From assembly GCA_003599815.1 (NCBI GenBank), contig QZJZ01000071.1:1-64000 (forward strand): a DNA stretch of 64,000 nucleotides. The letters run 5' to 3'. The notes under the pieces are model-generated. The model was not told the origin of the DNA. It saw nothing but the letters and a program-made list of their open reading frames with translations, and searched no databases. Below, piece by piece: positions 15,196-24,728 of the stretch; the first letter of the stretch is position 1, and each line of letters opens with the position of its first letter. The DNA comes from Candidatus Auribacter fodinae (GTDB lineage Bacteria; Auribacterota; Auribacteria; Auribacterales; Auribacteraceae). The position numbers and the translations under genes are program-made.

Positions 15196-16294
15196 GGTAC
15201 GCTTTGAATCGGTCCTTAAAGGCGTGGACGAACTGGGTATTGTCAAACTTAACCGCGTGTTCACGGATTTTGACGTGCGAGAAATCGAGTTTGCGAGCGT
15301 AGAGCACTGCCTGGCATAAGGCGTCTACGGTTTGCTCCTCAAAAAATACGCCTGTAAATTCCTGCGCTCCGGGACGATAGCCGATAACCGTCTCAGTAGC
15401 GCCCCCTTTCTTATAAGCGACAACCGGTTTGCCGCAGCACATCGCTTCAAGCGGAGTGATGCCGAAATCCTCTTCGCCCGGAAAAATAAAAGCCCGGCAC
15501 CGCTGGTAATACTGGAGCACCTGCTCATCCGGTAACCAGCCATGGAACACGATTGAATCGCCTGCCATTTTGCGCAGTCGTTTTTCGTCCTGCCCCGACC
15601 CGATGATATGAAGCGGGAACCCGAGCTTGTTGAACGCTTCAATGGCGAGATCAACTTTTTTGTACGGGGCAAGCGCTGATACCATCAGATAAAAATCTTC
15701 CTGCTGTTCGCTGAGCGTATAGAATGAGCTGTCCACAGGCGGATATATTACAGAAGCGTCCCTGCCGTAATTCCGTTTGATCCGTTTTGCCACATGCTCG
15801 GATATGGCGATAAACTCGTCCACACGGGAATTGGCGGATATGTCCCATGTGCGCAGTTTGCTGAGCATGAGCGGGATAGTGATTTTTTTAAAAAAGGGCA
15901 TTGTCTTGAGCGGAAAATACTCGTGGCGCATATCCCATGCATAGCGCATCGGAGTGTAGCAGTAACAGATATGGCGCGCGTGGACTCCGGGCAGTACGCC
16001 TTTAGCCACGCAATGACTGCTACTGACCACCAAATCAAAATCGCTTAGGTCGAAATTCTCTATCGCCGCTGGAAAAAGCGGCAGGTAGTACCGGTACTTG
16101 CGCGCAACTCCCGGCAGTTTTTGTATATACGACGTGTGAATCTTATGCGCTTCTATTTCAGGCGACACTTTACCCGGCAGGTGCAGAAGCGTGAATATTT
16201 CCGCCTGCGGGAATATCCCGCACAGCAGTTCAAGGCATTTTTCGCCGCCCCGCATACCGGTTAACCAGTCGTGAATCAACGCAACTTTTTTCAT
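15188..16294 (-). CDS. Family-4 glycosyltransferase
   Basis: A 368-residue GT4 (GT-B fold) enzyme. The N-terminal part [20 protein letters not shown] matches the WbaZ-type mannosyltransferase group. The donor-binding half shows FYLMVSALAPYKKVDLAIEAFNK, LHIIGSGQDEKRL, HGWLPDEQVLQYYQ and the nucleotide-sugar motif FPGEEDFGITPLEAM (ExFGxxxxE), followed by CGKPVVAYKKGGATETV. The ATG at 16292-16294 overlaps the stop of the preceding glycosyltransferase as TCATGA and follows GGGAG, so translation is coupled. It is the last gene in a run of five GT4 genes. A mannosyl donor is a guess from the family. Confidence 0.85.
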   Translation of the reverse strand: MKKVALIHDWLTGMRGGEKCLELLCGIFPQAEIFTLLHLPGKVSPEIEAHKIHTSYIQKLPGVARKYRYYLPLFPAAIENFDLSDFDLVVSSSHCVAKGVLPGVHARHICYCYTPMRYAWDMRHEYFPLKTMPFFKKITIPLMLSKLRTWDISANSRVDEFIAISEHVAKRIKRNYGRDASVIYPPVDSSFYTLSEQQEDFYLMVSALAPYKKVDLAIEAFNKLGFPLHIIGSGQDEKRLRKMAGDSIVFHGWLPDEQVLQYYQRCRAFIFPGEEDFGITPLEAMCCGKPVVAYKKGGATETVIGYRPGAQEFTGVFFEEQTVDALCQAVLYARKLDFSHVKIREHAVKFDNTQFVHAFKDRFKAYLT

Positions 16295-17376
16295 GACAGC
16301 ATCTCCCTGAATATGGTGAGCAGTTTTTCTGCGGATTTTGGCCACGAATATTTCTTCACCTGTTCAAATCCTTTTTTTTCTAAGCGTTTGCGCAGTTCGT
16401 TGTTTTCAATGGTGTTGTACAGCCCGTCCGCCATGCTGTCAACATCGTTGGGATCAACCGCGGTGTAGGCGTCGCCGAGCACTTCGGGTATGGATGAACA
16501 GTTCGAACTGACTACCGGCACGCCGTGCATCATCGCCTCGACCGGCGGTATGCCGAACCCTTCGTACAGCGATGGAAAGAAGAGCGCCGAGGCGTTCTCG
16601 TACAGCGACAACAGCTCGCCGGGCGGTACGTATTTCATACAGTAGATGTCAGGTATGGACTTCACTTCAGACTGTTTATAAAAGTCTTTGGATATGCCGA
16701 CCGCCGCCATCTGGATAAACCTGCCCGTTATGCGGAACCGCGCTTTTGCGTAAGCATGGACTGCATTGATAAAATTTTTGTGCGGCATTTCGTTTCCCAC
16801 AAACAGCACATAACCGGGGCGGAGCCCTTCTACGGAACACTGCCTTTTTTGTTCATCAGGAGTGAAACCCGCGTTATACACCACACTGATTTTACCGGCG
16901 TCAACCCGGCATAAACGGGCGATGTCAGCTCGCGAGTTTTCCGAGCAGGTGATTATCCTGTCAGCTTTGCGCGCGAGGGGCTTTACTATAAAACGGTAAT
17001 ACGGTTTGTATTTGAATGGGAAAAACGCAGGGAATATCATTGGTATAAGATCATGTATATGGACAAGGACAGGGCACGGCGCGAAATACGGCGCGGTGAA
17101 TGTCGGGCTGTAAAACAGGTCCGGTTTCAGCGTATTAAGTACACGGGGCAGGTCAATCTGTTCGCGCAGGGAATAGAGTTTCGCGTCTGTCATATACAGG
17201 GAGACATTGGATTTTACCGGCAGTATGGCATCGCAATAGTCGTTGGCGCACAGGATGGTATAGCGATGATCGTCATCAAGCGCCAGCAGGTGTTTTAATA
17301 GCTGTTCACTGACACGCGAAATACCGTGTACACGTCCGTCGCACACGCGCGCGTCTATTATAATATGTTTGGGCAT
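16291..17376 (-). CDS. Family-4 glycosyltransferase
   Basis: A 361-residue GT4 enzyme. Visible signatures: N-terminal [18 protein letters not shown], the [13 protein letters not shown] and [11 protein letters not shown] segment, [20 protein letters not shown] at the start of the donor domain, and [17 protein letters not shown] (ExFGxxxxE motif) with [20 protein letters not shown]. This arrangement is common in mannosyl- and rhamnosyltransferases of O-antigen and exopolysaccharide clusters. It starts one base after the stop of the previous gene and overlaps the next gene by four bases, so the GT genes form one translation-coupled operon. Confidence 0.85.
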   Translation of the reverse strand: MPKHIIIDARVCDGRVHGISRVSEQLLKHLLALDDDHRYTILCANDYCDAILPVKSNVSLYMTDAKLYSLREQIDLPRVLNTLKPDLFYSPTFTAPYFAPCPVLVHIHDLIPMIFPAFFPFKYKPYYRFIVKPLARKADRIITCSENSRADIARLCRVDAGKISVVYNAGFTPDEQKRQCSVEGLRPGYVLFVGNEMPHKNFINAVHAYAKARFRITGRFIQMAAVGISKDFYKQSEVKSIPDIYCMKYVPPGELLSLYENASALFFPSLYEGFGIPPVEAMMHGVPVVSSNCSSIPEVLGDAYTAVDPNDVDSMADGLYNTIENNELRKRLEKKGFEQVKKYSWPKSAEKLLTIFREMLS

Positions 17377-17377
17377 A

Positions 17378-18559
17378 TCAGGTTCCTGTATTCAAAGACA
17401 GTAACATCTCGTTCAGTTGAGCGACATGGTACTGCCAGCTATAGTTGGACTGTGTGTATGACCGTGCGTCCCGCCCCATTTTTGCGGATGCGGCGCGGTC
17501 ATTCAATAATTGTACAATTTTCTGTGAAAAAATCGACCAATTTCCTTCAGGGACGACAAAACCCCGTTCGCCGTCTTTGACCAGCCTGTTGAGCGGCTCC
17601 ACATCAATCGTCACCACAGGAAGCCCGCACGCCATGTATTCAAATATTTTCAGCGGCGACCAGTAAAACCCGAATTCGATCAGAGGCGGATATGCGCTTC
17701 GGTCGTACGGGGCTATACCCACATCGCCGATTGAAAGGTAGAGGGGCACAGTAGTATATGGCAATGATCCCGTGAATATGAATGAGCCGGTAAGCCCGGC
17801 GTCTTTTACGGCCAGTTCTACTGCGGCTCGTTCGTTTCCCGCTCCGATGGTCACGAAACAGGCGTCTGGAATTTTCTTCAGCACTTCAGCGGCTATGACA
17901 GGCAGGTGATGCACACCGTGCCACGCCCTGAACGTACCAAGAAAAATAACGACGGGCTGATCAGGACGAATCCCTAATTTTTTTCGCAACGCTTTTTTGT
18001 CCGTATCAGGAATATTCTCATTATCAAAGAGGTCGCAGTTCGCCGCCCAGTCTACCAGCATGACCCGCTCTTTCACAAAAGGAGGCACGACAGATGACAG
18101 GGTAGCGATAATTCTCGTTGCGCTTCGCATCTGGAAATCGCGCCATTTCAGGAGAAGCCAGCGTAATATCCTGTTTTTCACCTTGAACCGGTACAGGAGT
18201 TCGTCAGTATGCGGGCTGTTTATTTCCAATACCAGCGGTGTCCTTGTTATACGCGCTATAAGCGCCAGCGTACCACCGAAGGTGACAAACCGTTCCATCA
18301 GTATATCCGGTTTGAAACGAAGGATGGCAAAAAGTTTCAGTAACGCGGCAAGGGGTATGGTGTATTTCCTCATTTTCATCGGAACACGGATGATGCGCAC
18401 TCCGTTGATGACATCGGACGCCTGTTGTCCGTGGTCGCGGGGGCAGACCGCGAGTATCTCGTGCCCCAGTTGAGCAAGCCCTGCCGCTACTTCCATAAAG
18501 TGAGTTGACCCGCCGGTGTTGCCCGGAACGGGCTCACCGCCGATGTAGACGATTCTCAT
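17378..18559 (-). CDS. Family-4 glycosyltransferase
   Basis: A 393-residue GT4 enzyme. Its N-terminus MRIVYIGGEPVPGNTGGSTH has the GG-x-x-H acceptor-side loop; PLVLEINSPHTDELLYRF follows. The donor half shows VVIFLGTFRAWHGVHHLPVI, FVTIGAGNERAAVELAVKDA and SPLKIFEYMACGLPVVTIDV. The classical ExFGxxxxE is written as a diverged SPLKIFEYMA form. The start overlaps the stop of the upstream GT4 gene by four bases. Confidence 0.85.
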   Translation of the reverse strand: MRIVYIGGEPVPGNTGGSTHFMEVAAGLAQLGHEILAVCPRDHGQQASDVINGVRIIRVPMKMRKYTIPLAALLKLFAILRFKPDILMERFVTFGGTLALIARITRTPLVLEINSPHTDELLYRFKVKNRILRWLLLKWRDFQMRSATRIIATLSSVVPPFVKERVMLVDWAANCDLFDNENIPDTDKKALRKKLGIRPDQPVVIFLGTFRAWHGVHHLPVIAAEVLKKIPDACFVTIGAGNERAAVELAVKDAGLTGSFIFTGSLPYTTVPLYLSIGDVGIAPYDRSAYPPLIEFGFYWSPLKIFEYMACGLPVVTIDVEPLNRLVKDGERGFVVPEGNWSIFSQKIVQLLNDRAASAKMGRDARSYTQSNYSWQYHVAQLNEMLLSLNTGT

Positions 18560-19773
18560 GCGTGCCGCCGTTTGCGTTTAATATGTTTCCAGTACAGTTC
18601 GAGTGTTTGTCTGACCATTTCGTCGGACGAAAAAAAAGCGCTCACCCGTTCTCCGCTCTTTTTACTTAAATAATCCAGTGTTTCAGTATCTGACAACATA
18701 TATTCAAGCTGATCTTTCAGGTCGTCGGAATCGCCGGGATTGAAAAGCAAACCTGCGTCGCCTATCACTTCAGGGATTGCCCCGTGCCGCGACCCGATCA
18801 CCGGAGTTCCGTATGACATGGCTTCTGCCGCGACAAGCCCGAACGCCGGATGAGTTAGTTCAGGATAGACAAACAGGTCAGCCGCCGCGAAATACCTGGT
18901 AAACTGATCGTAAGGAAGGCTTCCAAGAAACACTACGTTCCGTATGCCCCGATCTTCCGCCATCTTTTTCAGCACAGGCAGGTATGACCCGTCACCAGCC
19001 ACAGCGAGGGTCGCGTTGTCGCAATTCATTTTTGACCATGCCTCGATCAGTATATGCACGCCTTTCTGCACTTCAACTCTGCCTGAAGAGAGAACCAGCG
19101 TATTGTTTATGCCCAGCTTTTTTTTCAGTTTGGACTTGGGTATGTCTGAAGCGGGTGGTATAGTCACCCCGCAGTAAATCCGTGTGACCTGTCCGTGCGG
19201 TAAACCCGGATTAAACCGCTTGAGCTCGTTGGCTGAATAGTCGCTGATAACGATAGTGGCGTCGGACGTTTTTGCCGTGTTATGCATAAATCTCATGGAA
19301 ACGGCTATTTTTGGCAGTTTTGCCAGATGGTACAATTTCTGTGACACCTTCAGTTTCGGGAAAATAAGCCGCTGGTACGGTGTTTCACTGTAACTTACAC
19401 CGAACAGAGTTGTTATAAATGGGATAGATATTTTTCCCCTGAACCCGTATCCTGCCGCGCTCTGGCTATGCACAATATCGAAATTTTTGTTTTGATTCAC
19501 TGCGCAAAACTGATTGTACGCTTTCCTGAAGAATCCGTTGCGGTAACTGCCCGGCCTTGTTCCACCCAGAAAACAGGTGGTGATGTTCCCTCGTTTTTTA
19601 TAGGTGGTTGTCTGGCGCGGCTGATTTGGTAGCGCCGTGGTTATGATATACACTTTATTGCCCCTGTCGGACAACCCGCTGGCAAGCCGGTCGATATAAT
19701 ACTGCATGCCTCCGAAACTGTGGTCAGAGGTTATCCGTGTCACAATACAAACAGAAAGCGAGCGTGATTTCAT
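18556..19773 (-). CDS. Family-4 glycosyltransferase
   Basis: A 405-residue GT4 enzyme. N-terminal SVCIVTRITSDHSFGGMQYY begins an acceptor domain with a GG-x-x-Y loop; FDIVHSQSAAGYG follows. The donor domain shows TLVLSSGRVEVQKGVHILIE, ATLAVAGDGSYLPVLKKMAE, VVFLGSLPYDQFTRYFAAAD and PAFGLVAAEAMSYGTPVIGS. These are standard GT4 steps for binding a nucleotide sugar. It overlaps both neighbours by four bases. Donor and acceptor are not identifiable from sequence alone. Confidence 0.85.
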   Translation of the reverse strand: MKSRSLSVCIVTRITSDHSFGGMQYYIDRLASGLSDRGNKVYIITTALPNQPRQTTTYKKRGNITTCFLGGTRPGSYRNGFFRKAYNQFCAVNQNKNFDIVHSQSAAGYGFRGKISIPFITTLFGVSYSETPYQRLIFPKLKVSQKLYHLAKLPKIAVSMRFMHNTAKTSDATIVISDYSANELKRFNPGLPHGQVTRIYCGVTIPPASDIPKSKLKKKLGINNTLVLSSGRVEVQKGVHILIEAWSKMNCDNATLAVAGDGSYLPVLKKMAEDRGIRNVVFLGSLPYDQFTRYFAAADLFVYPELTHPAFGLVAAEAMSYGTPVIGSRHGAIPEVIGDAGLLFNPGDSDDLKDQLEYMLSDTETLDYLSKKSGERVSAFFSSDEMVRQTLELYWKHIKRKRRHA

Positions 19774-20912
19774 AAGCTGTTACATATATGTTTATAAATT
19801 TCTGCGGTTTTTTCTGCGGACAATTCAGCCCTGTATACACTGTTGATGGTTTGTTGTGCTTTGCAACCGAATTGTTTACGTTTTGAGTCATCAAGCAGGA
19901 GCTCGCTTATGCGCAACGCGAGTTCCTCGGATGACCTGGGTGTCACCAGATACCCTGACACGCCGTCCTGTATCACTTCAGGGATACCGTCGACATTGGA
20001 ACCGACTACGGGTATGCCCATAGCCATGGTTTCAAGAATAACTCTCGGCAGTCCCTCAAAGAGAGACGGACAAACAAGTATATCAAATATATGCATAATG
20101 TCGATAATATCTTTGCGGTATCCGGTGAACTTTACATGGTTGAGAATACCTAGCTCAGCACATTTTTTTTTCAGGATTTCCGTCGCTTCGGCATCTTCTC
20201 CGGCTGTAATTAACAGCACGTCTCGTGATTCGATGATGCGGGGCATTGCTTCAAGCAGATGCATGATGCCTTTTTTGCCGAAGGAGCTTCCTCGTATTCG
20301 CGCGACAAAACCGATGACCGCAGTGGATTTGCCAATGCCCAGCCGTTCTCTGATTTCCTTCGCAGGCGCATTGGATTGTATGCGGTCAAGGTCGAGCCCG
20401 TTAATAATGTGCACGCATTTCTGCGGGTTGACACGGGCGTACTGAATAATATCGTCGTAGGTTGCGTGCGAGACGCATATAAGTTTTTTAAAGAAACGGC
20501 GAAGTATAAAATGGTAGACTGCAGAACCCAGTGACCTGACTTTCTGTCCGTGCTGGTCCATGTTAATCCTGTCGTGTATTGTAGTGACTGCGGGGGTGCG
20601 CGTTATAACTGACGCCAGAGCACCGATCAGGTCTTCCTGCCGGTTATGGGTGTGAATCAGAGCGATGTTCCGCTCACGGACAATGGCGCACAACCGTTTC
20701 AATGCGGAAAAGTCACGTTTATGCCTGATATGCAGGTGGTGAACAACAATTCCTTCGCGCTCAAGGATATGGAACAACGGTGAATCCTGCGGTACAGCCG
20801 CTTCAACGGGCATATCAATTTTTTTCAGGTATTTCAGGATGGTGCGAACATGTTCTTCGCCACCGCCGAAAACGCGGGAATTGCAAACGTGAAGCACAGC
20901 AGGTTTTGTCAT
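19770..20912 (-). CDS. Family-4 glycosyltransferase
   Basis: A 380-residue GT4 enzyme. N-terminal AVLHVCNSRVFGGGEEHVRT has a glycine-rich acceptor loop; ALIHTHNRQEDLIGALASV follows. The donor domain shows AVIGFVARIRGSSFGKKGIM, VLLITAGEDAEATEILKKK, VKFTGYRKDIIDIMHIFDIL and CPSLFEGLPRVILETMAMG with PVVGSNVDGIPEVIQDG. Related proteins in lipopolysaccharide core and capsule clusters transfer hexoses or heptoses. The radical SAM gene upstream ends at the first base of this gene (20912), so the two are tightly linked. Confidence 0.85.
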   Translation of the reverse strand: MTKPAVLHVCNSRVFGGGEEHVRTILKYLKKIDMPVEAAVPQDSPLFHILEREGIVVHHLHIRHKRDFSALKRLCAIVRERNIALIHTHNRQEDLIGALASVITRTPAVTTIHDRINMDQHGQKVRSLGSAVYHFILRRFFKKLICVSHATYDDIIQYARVNPQKCVHIINGLDLDRIQSNAPAKEIRERLGIGKSTAVIGFVARIRGSSFGKKGIMHLLEAMPRIIESRDVLLITAGEDAEATEILKKKCAELGILNHVKFTGYRKDIIDIMHIFDILVCPSLFEGLPRVILETMAMGIPVVGSNVDGIPEVIQDGVSGYLVTPRSSEELALRISELLLDDSKRKQFGCKAQQTINSVYRAELSAEKTAEIYKHICNSL

Positions 20913-22414
20913 TATTCGCCCGGAAAAAGTGTTCTGGCGACCCGCCGAGCCCCGTTACCGAGAACATGAAAAACTTCGCCGGGGTTTCTGCACGATGAGA
21001 AGAGGGGAAAAAACGAAGCGGGTTCGCACACCAGTTTACGTATCATGTAATATTTGTTGATGCCTGACCGTACCCGTTTCCATCCTTCCTCAAGTTCCTT
21101 TGAGCTCAGGTGGCGGGTTCGCACAAACGCTTTCGCTCCTATACGGACTCGCTGTTTGATCATCAGGTCGTAGATATCGTCAATTTCAAGCAGGTTTTCC
21201 TCTTTTACTAGTTCGAAAAATTTTGTCGCAGGGTAGGGGAACGCCATAGTCAGGTGAATATTGTCGGCGTTCAGTTTTTTTGCCAGTTCCAGTGTTTTAC
21301 GGAGAGAATGCCTGTTTTCCCACGGCATGCCGATTATCATATCCACGTTGACTTTTATACCGGCTTTGCGAGTCTGACAAACGGCGTCAATAGCCACAGA
21401 GTCGGGAAAATTTTTATGCAGTTGTTTACGATGTTCAGGGTCGCCGCTTTCCAGTCCGTATTCGATTTGGCGGCATCCTGAACGGGACATGAGTTCCAGC
21501 AGGCTTTTATCGACTTTGTCAAGGCGAGTCAGGCATCGCCATTCAAGGCGGAGGCGGCGTTTAATTATTTCTTCAGATATCGCTCGTGCCCTGTCCATAT
21601 CGTACGTGTATGTTTCGTCCCAGAAGAAGAATCCCCAGATGCCCCATTCCCTGATAGCGAATTCGATTTCGTCCACAACCCGTTTTGGCGACATGGCTTT
21701 CCATTTCCGGTCATACCCGCGGTGCGGGTGAGAGCCGATGATGCAGAACGGACAGCCGTACGGGCAGTCGCGGGTAGTGCGCATCCGTATTCCCGGTATG
21801 ATTTTCTCATGCATAGGGGTATCGAGTACTCCGATGGAATACTTTTCCATAGGGAGCATATCGTACGCCATGAAGGGCAAGGCATCCATATCCTGAATAA
21901 AGGGCGCTGTTCCGGTATGTGCGCATCCTGTTTTTGTGCGGTATGTTATCCCTTTGGCTTTACTCAGGTCTGAGAGGTTTTCAATAATGTTGGGCACCAC
22001 TACTTCAGGCTGTCCCTGAACCACTATGTCCACAGCGGGAAAATCCGCGAGGAACCGTTCGGCGAAAATCGGTGATATTACTGTTTCTATGAGCACCGTT
22101 TTTGTCGCCGGATTGATCTTTTTCACGATCGACGCCACAGTGCAGTCTTCTTTGATAATACCTGCCGCAGACTGGAAAATAACCACATCCGCTTCAGGTA
22201 TTGAATCTTCCAGCATATTATAGTTCAGGTTGAGGGCATTAGCATCAAGCAGAGATATATCCGCGTTCGGAAACCGCTGGCGCAGGACTGCCGCCAGCTG
22301 GGCAATCCGTAGCGGAAACGGGATATACCGAACGTCCTGAAAGCATATTTCATCCCGCAGTACCGCCATGTCCGGACGGATCCGCGGAGGGTTAATTAAA
22401 AGAATTGTGGTCAT
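20912..22414 (-). CDS. B12-binding-domain radical SAM protein
   Basis: A 500-residue cobalamin-dependent radical SAM protein. The N-terminal domain (TTILLINPPRIRPDM, ISLLDANALNLNYNMLED, VDIVVQGQPEVVVPNI) binds B12; the core follows with TRDCPYGCPFC (CxxxCxxC) and EYGLESGDPEHRKQLHKNF and VNVDMIIGMPWE. The ATG at 22412-22414 is chosen because MTTILLINPP matches the usual beginning of the family and GGATATGAG precedes it; the frame extends to 22537 with a poorly fitting N-terminus. It heads the five-GT4 operon. It is a distant relative of the enzyme at 13825, so two radical SAM enzymes flank the glycosyltransferases. Substrate unknown. Confidence 0.85.
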   Translation of the reverse strand: MTTILLINPPRIRPDMAVLRDEICFQDVRYIPFPLRIAQLAAVLRQRFPNADISLLDANALNLNYNMLEDSIPEADVVIFQSAAGIIKEDCTVASIVKKINPATKTVLIETVISPIFAERFLADFPAVDIVVQGQPEVVVPNIIENLSDLSKAKGITYRTKTGCAHTGTAPFIQDMDALPFMAYDMLPMEKYSIGVLDTPMHEKIIPGIRMRTTRDCPYGCPFCIIGSHPHRGYDRKWKAMSPKRVVDEIEFAIREWGIWGFFFWDETYTYDMDRARAISEEIIKRRLRLEWRCLTRLDKVDKSLLELMSRSGCRQIEYGLESGDPEHRKQLHKNFPDSVAIDAVCQTRKAGIKVNVDMIIGMPWENRHSLRKTLELAKKLNADNIHLTMAFPYPATKFFELVKEENLLEIDDIYDLMIKQRVRIGAKAFVRTRHLSSKELEEGWKRVRSGINKYYMIRKLVCEPASFFPLFSSCRNPGEVFHVLGNGARRVARTLFPGE

Positions 22415-22566
22415 CTCATATCCATTCCAGTAAATTGTCGGTGCATTATAGCGTTTCACGGCAACATAAATCAAGAACCAAATATATTCTTTCATATGAA
22501 GGAGTATTGAAGATACGCTCAACCGTCTGGTTTTCAAGGCTGATGGCGTTGTGAATGATGCGCCTG

Positions 22567-23898
22567 TCAGTCTATTCTGGTAATCAGCGCGGCGTATCCG
22601 CCGTCGCCGGAAGCCGGGGAGGATGGTACATGAAGATGCTCAACCACAACGCCGTAGTCAGGATGTCCTGCGGTGAATTTTTGTACCAGTTGGTTGTTTT
22701 CCGCCGCGTCAATACTGCAGGTCATATACAGCAGGAGCCCGCCTCTGGTGAGGTAGGGTGACACGGTTTCCAGTATTCGCATCTGAAGTTTGGTCAGGCG
22801 TTTGAAATCGTCCGGTTTCAAGCGCCACCGGGCTTCGGGGCGTTTACGAAGCACACCGGTATTCGAACAGGGCGCGTCAACTATGATCCGGTTAAACGTG
22901 CTGTTGCCGAGCACGGTGTTCAGCGATTCCGGGCTGGCGGCGTCAGCCGCGAAAGCGGAAATGGTGTCGATGCCTAGCCTGCGTGCTGATGACTGGATAA
23001 GCGCGATTTTATCGGATGTTTTGTCTATGGCGATAATATTCGTGCCCGGCAGTTTTAAGGCGGTTGCGCAGGTTTTTCCGCCGGGCGCGGCGCACATATC
23101 CAGTATACGTGAATCCGCGGTTACCGGCATCAGGTCTATTAACGTCGCCGGCGTATCGTCCTGAACAAAAAAGAAGCCTTCGTTGTAGCCGGGCAAGAGA
23201 GTTATGTTCCCTGCATGGTATACCCGCAGGCATTGCGGGTGTATGGGCGACGGCTCGCAGGATATGCCCGCATCAGACAGCAGTGCCTGTTGCTGTTTCA
23301 GGCTGGTTTTGAGCGGGTTGATGCGTATAACCAGCGGCGCCTTTATGTTATTGAAAACACAGATTTTTTTTAGCCGTTCTTTATCGAACTGGTTCAGCCA
23401 CCGTTTTATAAGCCATTCGGGATGTGAATGTTTATATGCCATATGCCCGACAACCGACAGTCCTCGTTTGTGCTGGCTTTCTATTTCCGGGCTTCGTATT
23501 ATAGAGCGCAGGAGGGCGTTAATGAAGCCTGAGCTTTTCTTTTGCCCGCATTGGTTGGCAAGGTTGACCGTTTCGTTCACGGAAGCGAAATCCGGAATCC
23601 GGTCGCAGAATTTTATCTGATAAATGCCGATACGGGCTAAGTTTCTGACCTGTTTGGACATTTTGGCTTTGCTGGTGGAATACCATGTAATCAGGGTATC
23701 CAGTGTGTCGCGGTGGCGTATTACCCCGGATACCAGCTCATAGGCGAGGCGTTTATCGTCATCAGAAAGAGCGTATCCTGATAATGTATCGCCCAGCCCG
23801 TCGGTGACAATCGAATCGTCGGCGAATTCGTTCAGGATAGTGTAGGCGCAGAACCGAGGGTTGCTATTCAATGAGTTCAAGGAGCGCTTCCCTGACAT
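22567..23898 (-). CDS. rsmB: 16S rRNA m5C methyltransferase RsmB
   Basis: A 443-residue RsmB/Sun-type enzyme, which methylates cytosine 967 of 16S rRNA with S-adenosylmethionine. The N-terminal NusB-like domain (residues about 10-140: AYTILNEF, AYELVSGVIRHRDTLDTLI, RNLARIGIYQIKF, VNETVNLA) is followed by the catalytic domain with ILDMCAAPGGKTCATA, NIIAIDKTSDKIAL, the motif IV cysteine in DAPCSNTGVLRKRPEARW and the second cysteine in YMTCSIDAAENN. Both catalytic cysteines are present. Length is normal. Its start overlaps the DUF116 gene end by 35 bases, so translation is coupled. Confidence 0.9.
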   Translation of the reverse strand: MSGKRSLNSLNSNPRFCAYTILNEFADDSIVTDGLGDTLSGYALSDDDKRLAYELVSGVIRHRDTLDTLITWYSTSKAKMSKQVRNLARIGIYQIKFCDRIPDFASVNETVNLANQCGQKKSSGFINALLRSIIRSPEIESQHKRGLSVVGHMAYKHSHPEWLIKRWLNQFDKERLKKICVFNNIKAPLVIRINPLKTSLKQQQALLSDAGISCEPSPIHPQCLRVYHAGNITLLPGYNEGFFFVQDDTPATLIDLMPVTADSRILDMCAAPGGKTCATALKLPGTNIIAIDKTSDKIALIQSSARRLGIDTISAFAADAASPESLNTVLGNSTFNRIIVDAPCSNTGVLRKRPEARWRLKPDDFKRLTKLQMRILETVSPYLTRGGLLLYMTCSIDAAENNQLVQKFTAGHPDYGVVVEHLHVPSSPASGDGGYAALITRID

Positions 23899-24298
23899 TC
23901 TGAATAGATACTCCCGTATTCACGCACGGGCCGTGCGGCAATAAATTTTTTACAGCAAGAACCGGCTTTGGTATAGTTGTCAGCAGGCCCATAAAGAGTT
24001 CTTTTTCGCAGGCGATAGCGACAACCGCTTTTACGCCGGGATCCCTCACCAGTTTCACTGCCATTCCGCCTCCGGTAGCGAATTTGAGGTTCACTCCGAG
24101 CTCGTCACATAGTTTGACCAGTTCGGTTACCTGGCATTTGCCGCAATGTTTGCAGTTATGGACATCGCTTATAAGATCCTGAGCGCACGTATGGTTTTGC
24201 AGGCATCGCGGGCAGAGCACGAGTATCTCGTGCGGCTTGGCTTTTACCTGCCGTTTTTTTACCTGCCAGTTATTCAGTTTGATAAGAGTTGTTTTCAT
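23864..24298 (-). CDS. DUF116 protein
   Basis: A 144-residue DUF116 protein. The family's two cysteine clusters are visible: LCPRCLQNHTCAQDL and HNCKHCGKCQVTEL. Downstream come VNLKFATGGGMAVKLVRDPG, VVAIACEKELFMGLL and the highly conserved VLAVKNLLPHGPCVNTGVS. The cysteines suggest metal binding; the function is unknown. The family is often found next to translation and modification genes such as rsmB and fmt, as here. The start lies three bases after the stop of the zinc-finger membrane gene, and the end overlaps rsmB. Confidence 0.85.
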   Translation of the reverse strand: MKTTLIKLNNWQVKKRQVKAKPHEILVLCPRCLQNHTCAQDLISDVHNCKHCGKCQVTELVKLCDELGVNLKFATGGGMAVKLVRDPGVKAVVAIACEKELFMGLLTTIPKPVLAVKNLLPHGPCVNTGVSIQNVREALLELIE

Positions 24299-24301
24299 CG
24301 G

Positions 24302-24664
24302 TTACCCGTTATTGGCAAATTTTTTTGCGGCGGCATACTGCAGTATCGAGCTGATCAGAAAAATGATTCCCAGCGGAATAATAATGAATATCCCCATAAT
24401 AGACCTGAACGTAAACCCCGCGATAAGCAGTACCATCCCGATCAGAAGATATATCAGCGCGGTTATCCCGTATACGGATGCGAACCTGTTCATGACCGTA
24501 AGGTTAGACAGGTTTGACCGATCTATCTGAAGTTTGCATTCCTCGCATCGATTCCTGCACACCACCGAGTGGTTTACCTCAGCTACACAGTCGGAACACA
24601 GACTGCGCCCGCAGATAACACAAATGCCGACAGCGTCATTAGTATGATGATTAAAACATTTCAA
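24302..24664 (-). CDS. B-box-type zinc-finger membrane protein
   Basis: A 120-residue protein with an N-terminal zinc-binding region of B-box type: CFNHHTNDAVGICVICGRSL, CSDCVAEVNHSVVCRNRCEE, with paired cysteines and histidines. Two membrane segments follow (about residues 64-86 and 88-112). Such small proteins are widespread and of unknown function. The start is TTG at 24664, chosen because AGAGGGAT lies upstream and no in-frame ATG is near; the ATG three bases on is out of frame. The gene abuts the DUF116 gene, suggesting an operon with rsmB. Confidence 0.75.
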   Translation of the reverse strand: MKCFNHHTNDAVGICVICGRSLCSDCVAEVNHSVVCRNRCEECKLQIDRSNLSNLTVMNRFASVYGITALIYLLIGMVLLIAGFTFRSIMGIFIIIPLGIIFLISSILQYAAAKKFANNG

Positions 24665-24728
24665 CGCGTATCCCTCTTAATTAACGTTGTATGATAATAC
24701 CATACAGCTATTCACGAAACAACCGAAT

